From NCBI GenBank assembly GCA_036677505.1, contig JAVBWK010000003.1:62001-126000 (forward strand): 64,000 nucleotides of DNA. Reading direction: 5' to 3'. This document shows positions 32,088 to 39,952 of this stretch, piece after piece. The notes beneath the pieces were generated by a model. The model did not search any database. It was not told where the DNA came from and saw only the letters and a program-made list of their open reading frames with translations. This DNA is from UBA2227 sp036677505 (GTDB taxonomy: Bacteria > Bacillota_I > Bacilli_A > Erysipelotrichales > Erysipelotrichaceae). The number at the start of each line of letters is the position of its first letter. Within the stretch, counting starts at the first letter, position 1. Made by a program: the position numbers and the translations under genes.

Positions 32088-32711
32088 ATGAAAATTCTAG
32101 TTACGGCTTTTGAACCTTTTCATGATGAGACAGTCAATCCGGCATTGGAAATATTGAAAGCACTGCCCGATCAGATTCTTGAGCAGCCTATCCTGAAGCT
32201 TCAAATACCGACTGTACGGTTTTCATCGGTTCAAGCGATCCTGAGGGTGATCGACCAACAACATCCGGATGTGATTGTGAGTCTGGGCCAGGCAGGCGGA
32301 CGGGCAGATATCACTGTGGAACGGATCGGAATCAATATGGATGATTATGGAATTGAAGATAATGATCACAATATGCCGACAGATGAAAAGATAGTTGAAG
32401 ATGGACCGGATGCCTATTTTGTCAACCTACCGATTAAAGATATCGTTCACCGGCTTCGCGAAGCATCGATACCGGCATCAGTATCCAACAGTGCAGGAAC
32501 CTTTGTCTGTAATCATGTGACCTATGCAATCCGCCATTATAATGAAATCAATCAGACGGGAATCATCTCAGGATTCATTCATGTTCCGTATCTTGATGAG
32601 CAAGTGATATCAAAACCGCAGATGCCATCCATGCCATTACAGAACATGATTGAAGCTGTTGTATTAGCCATAGAAACGATCATAAAAAAAGGAAGCAAAG
32701 TTGCTTCCTAG
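32088..32711 (+). CDS. pcp: Pyroglutamyl-peptidase I
   Basis: This 207-residue cysteine peptidase removes N-terminal pyroglutamate from peptides in the cytoplasm. The catalytic residues are in place: Glu in ADITVERIGIN, Cys in SNSAGTFVCNHVTY and His in GFIHVPYLDEQ. The N-terminus ILVTAFEPFHDETVNPA matches the family. The ATG at 32088 follows GAGGTG. Its last bases overlap the convergent proV-like gene by 4 bases, and each gene carries the other's terminator within its coding end. Confidence 0.93.
   Translation: MKILVTAFEPFHDETVNPALEILKALPDQILEQPILKLQIPTVRFSSVQAILRVIDQQHPDVIVSLGQAGGRADITVERIGINMDDYGIEDNDHNMPTDEKIVEDGPDAYFVNLPIKDIVHRLREASIPASVSNSAGTFVCNHVTYAIRHYNEINQTGIISGFIHVPYLDEQVISKPQMPSMPLQNMIEAVVLAIETIIKKGSKVAS
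32683..32709 (-). terminator. Terminator of the betaine ABC operon, inside pcp
   Basis: AGGAAGCAA and TTGCTTCCT form a perfect 9-bp stem with a 2-base centre; on the minus strand it is followed by seven T residues. The hairpin lies in the last codons of pcp. Confidence 0.8.
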
Positions 32712-33889
32712 TTATCCGCAAGCGTCGATATCAGCGACGCTTTTGTTATGATTCCTTTCAGTTGACCGTTATGTAAAACGGCAATCGGATACTTCGCATT
32801 GGCTGCCATGGGCATAGCATCACCGATGGTAGCATCTGCCTGAATCGTCATACAATCATCGGAGAAGTAATCCGAGATCTTGCCTTTGGTATCTCGGGCC
32901 TTGATAGCCCCTTCCAACGTCAGCATCCCTTTAAACTCCATTTTCTCATTGACGATATATGCGCTAGATACGTTGTTCGAGCGCATTTCGACGATGGCCC
33001 GATTGGCTCCGTCGCTGGTTTTAACGATACATGAAGGTGTGATCATGACTTGACGGACACTCATGACCTTTGACTTATCGGCACCTTCAATAAACTCACG
33101 GACATAATCATCGGCAGGGTTTGTGATCATGTTTTCCGGTGTATCCACTTGAATCACCTTGCCATCGCGCATGATCGCTACCCGGTCACCCAATTTAAAT
33201 GCTTCGTTAATGTCGTGGGTTATAAATATGATTGTCTTGTTCAGTTTGCGCTGAATGGATAACAGTTCAAATTGCATATCCTTCTTAACCAACGGATCCA
33301 GTGCGGAGAACGGTTCATCCATTAACAGGACTTCCGGTTCATTGGCCAAAGCTCTTGCCAGTCCGACGCGCTGTTTCATACCACCTGAAAGACTGCTTAT
33401 CGGAGCATTTTCCACACCTGCCAAACCGACGAGTTGAATCATTTCCAAAGCTTTTTGTCTGCGCAAATCCTTACCGACATTTTTCACCTCTAATCCGTAC
33501 TCGACATTGTTGATAACGTTTCGGTGAGACATCAGTCCAAAATTTTGAAACACCATGGCAATGTTGTCTCTTCGATAGGATATGAGCTCTTTGTGAGACA
33601 GTTTTTCGATGGCTTGATCTTTGAAAAAGATCGAGCCTGAGGTTGGTTTATTCAGGCGGTTGAAACATCGTACCAGAGTAGATTTCCCTGACCCGGACAA
33701 GCCGATAATAACAAACACTTCTGAGGGATAAACTTCCAGATTGACATCCCACAAGGCTACGGTAACACCGGTTTCCTTTAAGACTTCGGCTTTCGAAGCT
33801 CCCGCTTGAAGCATCGATATCGCTTCTTTATGATTCCTGCCAAAAAGCTTGCTAATATTTTCGGCTCGGATGATCGGTTTTTCCATCAT
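32708..33889 (-). CDS. proV: Glycine betaine/proline-type ABC transporter ATPase
   Basis: This 393-residue ATPase has Walker A (GLSGSGKSTLVRC), signature (LSGGMKQRVGLARALA) and Walker B (LLMDEPFSALD). About 120 residues follow that form a CBS-domain pair, as in OpuAA/ProV, where it senses ionic strength. It energises uptake of glycine betaine or a related osmolyte. Its ATG at 33889 overlaps the permease stop codon as ATGA and follows AAGGAGGA. It is the last gene of the operon; its coding end holds the terminator of the opposing pcp. Confidence 0.92.
   Translation of the reverse strand: MMEKPIIRAENISKLFGRNHKEAISMLQAGASKAEVLKETGVTVALWDVNLEVYPSEVFVIIGLSGSGKSTLVRCFNRLNKPTSGSIFFKDQAIEKLSHKELISYRRDNIAMVFQNFGLMSHRNVINNVEYGLEVKNVGKDLRRQKALEMIQLVGLAGVENAPISSLSGGMKQRVGLARALANEPEVLLMDEPFSALDPLVKKDMQFELLSIQRKLNKTIIFITHDINEAFKLGDRVAIMRDGKVIQVDTPENMITNPADDYVREFIEGADKSKVMSVRQVMITPSCIVKTSDGANRAIVEMRSNNVSSAYIVNEKMEFKGMLTLEGAIKARDTKGKISDYFSDDCMTIQADATIGDAMPMAANAKYPIAVLHNGQLKGIITKASLISTLADN
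32720..32747 (+). terminator. Terminator of pcp, inside the proV-like gene
   Basis: AAGCGTCG and CGACGCTT form a perfect 8-bp stem with a 7-base loop, followed by TTTTGTT on the plus strand. It lies in the last codons of the opposing gene. Confidence 0.75.
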
Positions 33890-34743
33890 ACATCCTCCTT
33901 GTGCTCTTTGGTCCATCCCTGACTGAGACGGTCCAGAAGAATGGCCAGAAGGACGACGGCGGTTCCCGATACCAATCCGCGGCCCACTTCAACCCGGTTA
34001 ACGGAAATCAGTACTTCCATGCCCAAGCCGGCAGCACCGATCATCGAGGCGGTTACGACCATGGCCATCGCCATCATCAGCGTTTGGTTGACACCGGCCA
34101 TGATGGTCGGCCAAGCTTGGGGAATTTGTACTTTCATCATGGCCTGTGATTTTGTCGAACCAAAGGCTTTTGCTGCCTCCACGACCTCCGTATCCACCTG
34201 ACGGATTCCGAGATTCGTCAGACGGATGATCGGGACGATCGCATAGATCGTCGTTGCGATGACGGCAGGGGTTTTGCCTAAACCGAAAAGCAACACGGCC
34301 GGAATCAGATATACAAATACCGGCATGGTTTGCATGGTATCCAATATCGGGCGAACCCAACGGTTTGCCCGGTCACTGGCAGAAATAAGAATGCCGATCG
34401 GGAATCCCATCAATATTGAAAGGGCCACCGAAGCAATAACAATTGACAATGTGGTTAACATCAGACCCCAAAGTCCGACGACACCGATGACAAATAGCAT
34501 CAGCCCGTAAGCAATTCCGGTTTTAATTTTCCCGGTTTGTTTAAATCCTAAAAAGATGACAAGAATCACGAAGGCCCACCATGGGATGACCGTCAGCAGT
34601 GACTGAATGGAGTTCAATAATCCATTAAGACCATTTCGAATCATCCGCAGTACGACATCGAAAGTAATTGCAAAATTTCGTACCGCATCGTCAATAGCTT
34701 GGACGTCAATCTTGATTTGAAATGGAAACTGATAAATATCCAT
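33886..34743 (-). CDS. proW: Glycine betaine/proline-type ABC permease
   Basis: This 285-residue protein has about six membrane segments and the typical permease loop AAKAFGSTKSQAMMKVQIPQA, given here as the EAA motif region. Typical surroundings are LDTMQTMPVFVYLIPAVLLF and MVVTASMIGAAGLG, as in OpuAB/ProW. It forms the channel with the ATPase encoded downstream. The binding protein gene ends eight bases upstream. Confidence 0.93.
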   Translation of the reverse strand: MDIYQFPFQIKIDVQAIDDAVRNFAITFDVVLRMIRNGLNGLLNSIQSLLTVIPWWAFVILVIFLGFKQTGKIKTGIAYGLMLFVIGVVGLWGLMLTTLSIVIASVALSILMGFPIGILISASDRANRWVRPILDTMQTMPVFVYLIPAVLLFGLGKTPAVIATTIYAIVPIIRLTNLGIRQVDTEVVEAAKAFGSTKSQAMMKVQIPQAWPTIMAGVNQTLMMAMAMVVTASMIGAAGLGMEVLISVNRVEVGRGLVSGTAVVLLAILLDRLSQGWTKEHKEDV

Positions 34744-34751
34744 ATAGACCT

Positions 34752-35729
34752 CTATTTCAGAGCCTGACGTACTGCCTCAGCTCTGTCAGCATCCAGCCAT
34801 TCATCCAGCAGATTGTCATGTGTCTTTAAAAACCAGATTGCCGTAGCTTTATAGTCGGCTCCGGTGTCTTGCATATACGTTAATGCTTCTGAAGTAAGGG
34901 CACTTGATGTGCGGTATTTAGATAAGAATTCTGCGAACTCCGGATGATCCGCATCGAATCCCGGACGGGCTGTAATGGTAACTCTCACCGGTGCAAATGC
35001 GGTTTTTCCTTCAGGGAAGTCAGCCGCATTGAAAGGTGCATCTTCCAGTAATACAAAGTCATACTTACCCATTAACCACGTCGGTTCCCAATAGTAGCCG
35101 ACAATGGCTTCGCCTTTTTCATAAGCAGCTGTCAACGCGGCAGCTAAAGCAGCGTCGGATCCCGGTCTGAAATAAACAAACTTCTCATCCAATCCTAAAT
35201 ACTCATACTTTTTAAACAATATTTCATCGACGGCCCAACCCGGTATACCTCCGTAGACCCGGCCCATATCCGGATTCTCATCATCCGGGAAAATATCGGG
35301 GTAATTCAGTAAGTCCGATACATATTTCAACTCTGGTGCCATGGGTTCGATTCCTCGAGATGCATCTCCTTCAATAACGTAGCGCGGAACATAAAACCCT
35401 TGCATGTTATCATCGAAATTTACTCCCAATTCCAATATATCACCCTTGGCAACATCATCCAGATAAGGAGCGATATTGTCTGTCCACATTTCCATATGGA
35501 TATCGATCTCCCCGTTTTTAATGGCTTCATAGGTGATCGGTGTGGATCCCGGAAGCTCACTCCACGTCATATCAAACGCAGACTCAGCGATAAATCCGGC
35601 AATGTTATTGTGGATTTTTGCGCTATCCCATCCGGCATCCGTAAAAATAATTGATTTGTCCGAACTGGTCGGTGTGCAACCGACGAAAACGAACATGGCC
35701 AAAACGACCGCTAGTAACAGTTTTTTCAT
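34752..35729 (-). CDS. proX: Glycine betaine-type substrate-binding lipoprotein
   Basis: This 325-residue protein has a lipoprotein signal (VLAMFVFVGCTPTSS, lipid Cys18) and an OpuAC/ProX-type binding domain. Aromatic residues suited to cation-pi binding of a quaternary amine occur in TDAGWDSAKIHNN, HMEMWTDNIAPY and YYWEPTWLMGKYD. The start at 35729 follows AGGAGGA; the longer frame to 35795 runs into the promoter. It leads the operon proX-proW-proV behind a perfect promoter. Choline or carnitine are alternative substrates. Confidence 0.9.
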   Translation of the reverse strand: MKKLLLAVVLAMFVFVGCTPTSSDKSIIFTDAGWDSAKIHNNIAGFIAESAFDMTWSELPGSTPITYEAIKNGEIDIHMEMWTDNIAPYLDDVAKGDILELGVNFDDNMQGFYVPRYVIEGDASRGIEPMAPELKYVSDLLNYPDIFPDDENPDMGRVYGGIPGWAVDEILFKKYEYLGLDEKFVYFRPGSDAALAAALTAAYEKGEAIVGYYWEPTWLMGKYDFVLLEDAPFNAADFPEGKTAFAPVRVTITARPGFDADHPEFAEFLSKYRTSSALTSEALTYMQDTGADYKATAIWFLKTHDNLLDEWLDADRAEAVRQALK

Positions 35730-35786
35730 AAATTCCTCCTGTATTTTTGTCATGAGTAAAACAAATTCCCACGACTGACATACTGT

Positions 35787-35815
35787 ATTATACATATAAG
35801 TTGTCAGTTTGTCAA
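35787..35815 (-). promoter_or_regulatory. Consensus promoter of the betaine ABC operon
   Basis: On the minus strand TTGACA (35815-35810) and TATAAT (35792-35787) are separated by exactly 17 bases. Confidence 0.9.
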
Positions 35816-35846
35816 ATCGATGACAGCCCCGCTACTTCGCAGGGGG

Positions 35847-35875
35847 TTATCGAAGTGAATGTTCAGTGATATAAT
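35847..35875 (+). promoter_or_regulatory. Promoter of the YitT-family gene
   Basis: TTATCG (35847-35852) and TATAAT (35870-35875) are separated by 17 bases, 22 bases before the ATG at 35898. Confidence 0.6.
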
Positions 35876-35897
35876 ATGTGACAAGAGGGATATAGAT

Positions 35898-36749
35898 ATG
35901 AATGTCAGAGAACTGCTGAAGAATAGTATTTTGTTGTTAATCGGAAATTTTATTCTGGCCTTGGCGGTCGGAATGTTTATTTTACCTTATAATATTCTTT
36001 CCGGGGGTGTGGCCGGGATTGCTGTTGCATTGCAACCGCTGATCAATGTTTCCCCAGGACTCATAATCAACATTCTGGTCATCGGACTGTTTGTTGTCGG
36101 TGCTTTCACCTTAGGAAAATCCTTTGCTTTCAGTACGGCCATCAGCTCGTTCTTATATCCTGCGATGCTCACTTTTACAGTCAATATGCAGTACACCAAG
36201 GACTTAGATCCGATTTTAGCAAGTCTGTATGGCGGACTTTTAGCTGGTGTCGGTGTCGGGTTGGTCATTCGCAGCGGTTCATCGACCGGTGGGATGGATG
36301 TTCCGCCATTGGTCATTCATAAATATACGCATATTGAAATACATAAGCTTGTTTTGATTGTGGATGCCTTGACCGTATTGCTGGGATTGTATGTGTTTGG
36401 GCTGGAAGCAGTGCTTGTAGGATTTATATCTGTCTGGGCTTGTGCGTTTTCATTAGACAAGATTCTGGTGTTTGGCGGTCAGCAGGCTAAAGCGGTGTAT
36501 ATTATATCCGATCATTATCAAGAATTGATTGCATTGATTCATGACAAATTGGATCGGGGGACAACACTGATCAACGCTACCGGCGGTTATACCGGTGAAC
36601 TACGACCGATCATAATGGCCGTCATAATGAAAAATCAGTATCCGGAATTGACTCAAATTATTCATTCCGTGGATAAGCAGGCATTCTTCATCGCAAATGA
36701 AACGACCGAGGTCAAAGGCTACGGATTTACTTTGGATTATAAAGTGTGA
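35898..36749 (+). CDS. YitT-family membrane protein (DUF161/DUF2179)
   Basis: This 283-residue protein has five or six membrane segments, with the YitT marks FILPYNILSGGVAGIAV and GLVIRSGSSTGGMDVPPLVIHKY. From about residue 200 it continues in a cytosolic DUF2179 domain (AVYIISDHYQELIALIHDKL, then GTTLINATGGYTGE). Family function is unsettled; suggestions include transport or small-molecule sensing. The ATG at 35898 lies downstream of the predicted start site. The stop codon lies in the terminator stem. Confidence 0.9.
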   Translation: MNVRELLKNSILLLIGNFILALAVGMFILPYNILSGGVAGIAVALQPLINVSPGLIINILVIGLFVVGAFTLGKSFAFSTAISSFLYPAMLTFTVNMQYTKDLDPILASLYGGLLAGVGVGLVIRSGSSTGGMDVPPLVIHKYTHIEIHKLVLIVDALTVLLGLYVFGLEAVLVGFISVWACAFSLDKILVFGGQQAKAVYIISDHYQELIALIHDKLDRGTTLINATGGYTGELRPIIMAVIMKNQYPELTQIIHSVDKQAFFIANETTEVKGYGFTLDYKV

Positions 36750-36769
36750 TTATTTGTCACACTTTTTTT
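36741..36769 (+). terminator. Terminator of the YitT gene
   Basis: AAAGTGTGA and TCACACTTT form a perfect 9-bp stem with a 7-base loop, then a T run. It includes the stop codon. Confidence 0.88.
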
Positions 36770-36802
36770 GTCACGTATTGACATTCTTGTCACGATTTGA
36801 CA
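36768..36802 (+). repeat. Two tandem 16-bp repeats upstream of ftsE
   Basis: TTGTCACGTATTGACA (36768-36783) and TTGTCACGATTTGACA (36787-36802) match in 14 of 16 bases with a period of 19. Each is itself an inverted repeat, TGTCA and TGACA around five bases. They lie just upstream of the ftsE promoter. Confidence 0.6.
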
Positions 36803-36812
36803 ATAACTTTCA

Positions 36813-36841
36813 TCAACAATTCACCGGAATTGTGATAAAAT
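36813..36841 (+). promoter_or_regulatory. Probable promoter of ftsEX
   Basis: TCAACA (36813-36818) and TAAAAT (36836-36841) are separated by 17 bases. The predicted start lies before 36864, so the in-frame ATG at 36840 cannot be used from it. Confidence 0.5.
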
Positions 36842-36863
36842 GACAAAGAACGGATGTGATCTC

Positions 36864-37568
36864 ATGCTTTTAATGCGCAATGTCAGTAAAACATACAAAA
36901 ACGGAGTCAATGCCCTTTATAATATTGATCTGACTGTCGAACAAGGTGAGTTTGTATATATCATCGGGCCGACAGGATCGGGGAAATCTACGCTTATAAA
37001 ACTGTTGGACGGCGAAGAAATACCGACCAGCGGATTAGTCGAAGTGGTTGGGATCAATATTGGAAAGTTGAAACACTCCAAGGTCCCGATGTATCGGCGT
37101 AATATCGGGGTTGTGTTTCAGGACTATAAGCTTCTTGAAAGAAAAACGGTATTTGAGAATGTCTATTTTGCTCTTGAGGCTATCGGAACTCCGAAAGTAA
37201 AAGCACGTCAGCGCGTTCGTGAAGTCCTTCATCTGGTCGGACTTTCCGATAAGATGAAGAGTTATCCGGCTGAGTTATCCGGCGGACAGCTGCAGCGCAC
37301 GGCCATTGCCAGAGCGATTGCCAACCAGCCGAAACTGCTTATTTGTGATGAGCCCACCGGCAACCTTGATCCGGCAATGTCTGAGGAAATCATGTTGCTG
37401 TTAGAAAAGATCAATCGCGAGGAACAATCGACAATCGTCATGGTCACCCATGATATCACACTGGTCAACCAATTTAAGAAGAGAACTGTTTTATTACAGG
37501 ACGGCCATATTGTAGCAGACTTGGCGGAAGGAGGGTACATAAAGAATGAACCTGATACGTCACTTTAA
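36864..37568 (+). CDS. ftsE: Cell-division ABC ATPase FtsE
   Basis: This 234-residue ATPase has Walker A (GPTGSGKSTLIKLL), signature (LSGGQLQRTAIARAI) and Walker B (LLICDEPTGNLDP), with the FtsE-typical VVFQDYKLLERKTVFENV. With FtsX it forms the complex that switches on a peptidoglycan hydrolase during division or elongation. I place the start at 36864, after GGATGTGATC, which pairs well with 16S rRNA; the longer frame from 36840 overlaps the -10 box. ftsX overlaps the end by 23 bases. Confidence 0.94.
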   Translation: MLLMRNVSKTYKNGVNALYNIDLTVEQGEFVYIIGPTGSGKSTLIKLLDGEEIPTSGLVEVVGINIGKLKHSKVPMYRRNIGVVFQDYKLLERKTVFENVYFALEAIGTPKVKARQRVREVLHLVGLSDKMKSYPAELSGGQLQRTAIARAIANQPKLLICDEPTGNLDPAMSEEIMLLLEKINREEQSTIVMVTHDITLVNQFKKRTVLLQDGHIVADLAEGGYIKNEPDTSL

Positions 37569-38442
37569 AGAAGCTTTTATGGGGCTGTTGCGCCACGGAT
37601 CTATGACGGTGTCCAGTGCTTCGGCCGTTGCATATGCACTTTTGTTTGTCGGTGTGTTCATTATTTTAAGTATCAACATCGAACAAATCACATATTCGGT
37701 CGAAGAGAGTGTTCAAATCCATGTGAAGATTTATGATAATTTCAACAGTGAAGAACCGTTGGGCATCATCCATCAACAGATCACCGATATTTCCGGCGTA
37801 TTGGATGTGGAATACTCTTCCAAAGATGCTGAGTTAGATAAGCTGATTGCCACCTACGGCGAAGACGGCAAGATTTTTGAAACATATCGCGGTCCGGGCA
37901 ACCCGTTGCGCGCAGCCTATCTTGTCAAAACTGTTGAAGGTTCGGATATTGCTGAGATAGCACGTGAAATCAGTTATATCATCGGCGTAGAGAAAGTATC
38001 ATATGGCGGTACCGGAACGGTTCAGCTGATGAGAATGCTTGGTTATATCCGTACCGTAGGTTATATCTTGGTCGGAGGGCTGAGTATCGTTGCGGTTTTC
38101 CTGATATCCAACACTATTAAAATCTCTATTCAGTCCAGACAGAAGGAAATCGCAATCATGCGTACCGTAGGTGCGAAGAACGGTTTTATCCGTATGCCTT
38201 TCGTTATTGAAGGTGTGCTAATCGGTATATTTGGATCGATCTTGCCTATCTTAGTGGCAACGGTCGGATATATTTACTTGTATGAGGCTTTGGGGGGTGT
38301 ATTTTTAGCTCAGATGTTTGTATTGCAATCTCCCTATCCGCTGATTTACTATACCGCCGGCATTTTGGTCGGTATAGCCATAGTGGTAGGGTTGATTGGC
38401 AGCTTTGTTTCGGTAACCCGATACCTGAGGTGGCAACGATGA
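37546..38442 (+). CDS. ftsX: Cell-division membrane protein FtsX
   Basis: This 298-residue protein has four membrane segments: one near residues 20-42, then three after residue 170 (ILVGGLSIVAVFLISNTIKI, GVLIGIFGSILPILVATVGY, YYTAGILVGIAIVVGLIGSF). A large extracellular loop of about 125 residues lies between the first two; in FtsX this loop binds the hydrolase. The motif SRQKEIAIMRTVGAKN is typical. Its stop overlaps the ATG of the M23 peptidase gene, the likely partner. Confidence 0.94.
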   Translation: MNLIRHFKEAFMGLLRHGSMTVSSASAVAYALLFVGVFIILSINIEQITYSVEESVQIHVKIYDNFNSEEPLGIIHQQITDISGVLDVEYSSKDAELDKLIATYGEDGKIFETYRGPGNPLRAAYLVKTVEGSDIAEIAREISYIIGVEKVSYGGTGTVQLMRMLGYIRTVGYILVGGLSIVAVFLISNTIKISIQSRQKEIAIMRTVGAKNGFIRMPFVIEGVLIGIFGSILPILVATVGYIYLYEALGGVFLAQMFVLQSPYPLIYYTAGILVGIAIVVGLIGSFVSVTRYLRWQR

Positions 38443-39848
38443 AGAAATTTATAAAGTCAATTTTAATCATCCCGCTGTCATTGCTGATATTTTCTGCAAT
38501 GATAACCACATCTGCCATTGATTTCAGTCAAAATGAAGAGTACTATGAGAAACTCTGTTTTGGCACGATTTCAAAAGAGAATTATACCGTGTGTCAGCAA
38601 TATCAGGCGTATATCAATCAGAAGGCAAAAGATGCCAAGGCCAGCCTGACGAAACTGCAGTCGAATCTGAAGAACTTGAAGAGCAATATCGTCGCTTATG
38701 CCCAGCAGGTCAGTGAGTTTGAGGCTACGATTGAGGATTTGGAACGTCAGATCCGTGTATTGTCCGATTCGATTTATTATCTCGAATCCAATATTACCTC
38801 ATTGGAATATAAAATCGTGGTCAGTGAAGATAATGCTGAGGCGATCGATGAGGGAATCCGGGATCGTTTGGCAGTAATGCAAGGATTTTTGTCGGTTAAC
38901 GGCTATATTGAATTTATTATGAATGCAACCAGCTTCTCGGATCTGATTCGTCGGATTGAGGGGATTTATGATACGACGACCTATGATAAAGAGCAGATCA
39001 AAGAACTTCAGATTGAGATTGAGCGGATCAAAACGGATAAAGATGAGTTAGAGCGTCAGAAAACGGTATTGCTTGATAACAAAGTCAATCTTGAAATGAA
39101 TCAGGAAACCATGGCTCAACTGAAAATTGAAGTTGAGAAAATCATCATTGAGTACAAGCAGCAAGAAGCTGAGTTAATGGCGATGCAGGCCGAACTGATT
39201 TCTGATTTGAATGAGGTTCAGGATAAATTGAAGAAGGTATCCGCGGCTCTTAATGCGGTAGTAACTTCCAGCGGGTTCTTACGTCCGGTTGCATCCGGAT
39301 ATCGGATTTCCGCAGGTGCGTGGTACTATCCGGCATCGTTTGGCGGCGGACGTCATATGGGTGTGGATTTTGCCGCACCGGTCGACACAACGCTTCGGGC
39401 GGTCGGTAACGGTATCATTCTGTACAGCGCAAACAGTTGTCCGACCTATGGTTACTTAGGCAGTACCTGTGGCAGTCCGGGAGCTCGCAGCGGTGGCAAT
39501 CAGACGTTCTTACTCACGTCCATCAATAATAAAACGTATTGGATCATCTATTTCCATTTGGCAAAGGATACGGTCCGTCCGACCGGCACTATTGTCAATC
39601 AGGGTGACAGGATCGGTGGTATCGGTTCATCCGGAAACTCGACCGGACCGCACTTACATATTGAAGTCGTGTATGTCGGAAACAATACCTTGAACTACTA
39701 TGCCAGTAACTGGCGCGGAGATTTATCGTTTGGGGCCGGCTGGGGATCGACCGGTTGGAGTCGTCGTTGCGAAGTCAATGGCAATCAGCCGCCGTGCCGT
39801 TTAAATCCGTTGAACGTATTCAACGTCGTTACCGGACAAAGTTATTAG
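38439..39848 (+). CDS. Secreted coiled-coil M23 peptidase, probable FtsEX-activated hydrolase
   Basis: This 469-residue protein has a signal peptide (ILIIPLSLLIFSAMITTSA). A long coiled coil follows, roughly residues 50-280 (SLTKLQSNLKNLKSN and later heptads), and then a LytM/M23 domain. Zinc ligands are visible in GRHMGVDFAAP (His and Asp) and in HLHIEV, with the catalytic His in YFHLAKD. The design is that of EnvC, PcsB and CwlO, in which the coiled coil restrains the enzyme until FtsEX acts. The ATGA overlap with ftsX strongly supports this. Cysteines near both ends may form disulfides. Confidence 0.88.
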   Translation: MKKFIKSILIIPLSLLIFSAMITTSAIDFSQNEEYYEKLCFGTISKENYTVCQQYQAYINQKAKDAKASLTKLQSNLKNLKSNIVAYAQQVSEFEATIEDLERQIRVLSDSIYYLESNITSLEYKIVVSEDNAEAIDEGIRDRLAVMQGFLSVNGYIEFIMNATSFSDLIRRIEGIYDTTTYDKEQIKELQIEIERIKTDKDELERQKTVLLDNKVNLEMNQETMAQLKIEVEKIIIEYKQQEAELMAMQAELISDLNEVQDKLKKVSAALNAVVTSSGFLRPVASGYRISAGAWYYPASFGGGRHMGVDFAAPVDTTLRAVGNGIILYSANSCPTYGYLGSTCGSPGARSGGNQTFLLTSINNKTYWIIYFHLAKDTVRPTGTIVNQGDRIGGIGSSGNSTGPHLHIEVVYVGNNTLNYYASNWRGDLSFGAGWGSTGWSRRCEVNGNQPPCRLNPLNVFNVVTGQSY

Positions 39849-39868
39849 AAAGCGGGAAACCGCTTTTT
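39849..39868 (+). terminator. Terminator of the ftsEX operon
   Basis: AAAGCGG, GAAA, CCGCTTTTT: a GNRA-loop hairpin with a T run. Confidence 0.92.
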
Positions 39869-39952
39869 ATTGTGATATTCGTTCTATCCTTTGAGTATCT
39901 CTCCGTTTCTCAATCGAATATGATAAAATGATGGAAAGAGAGTGTGACAATT

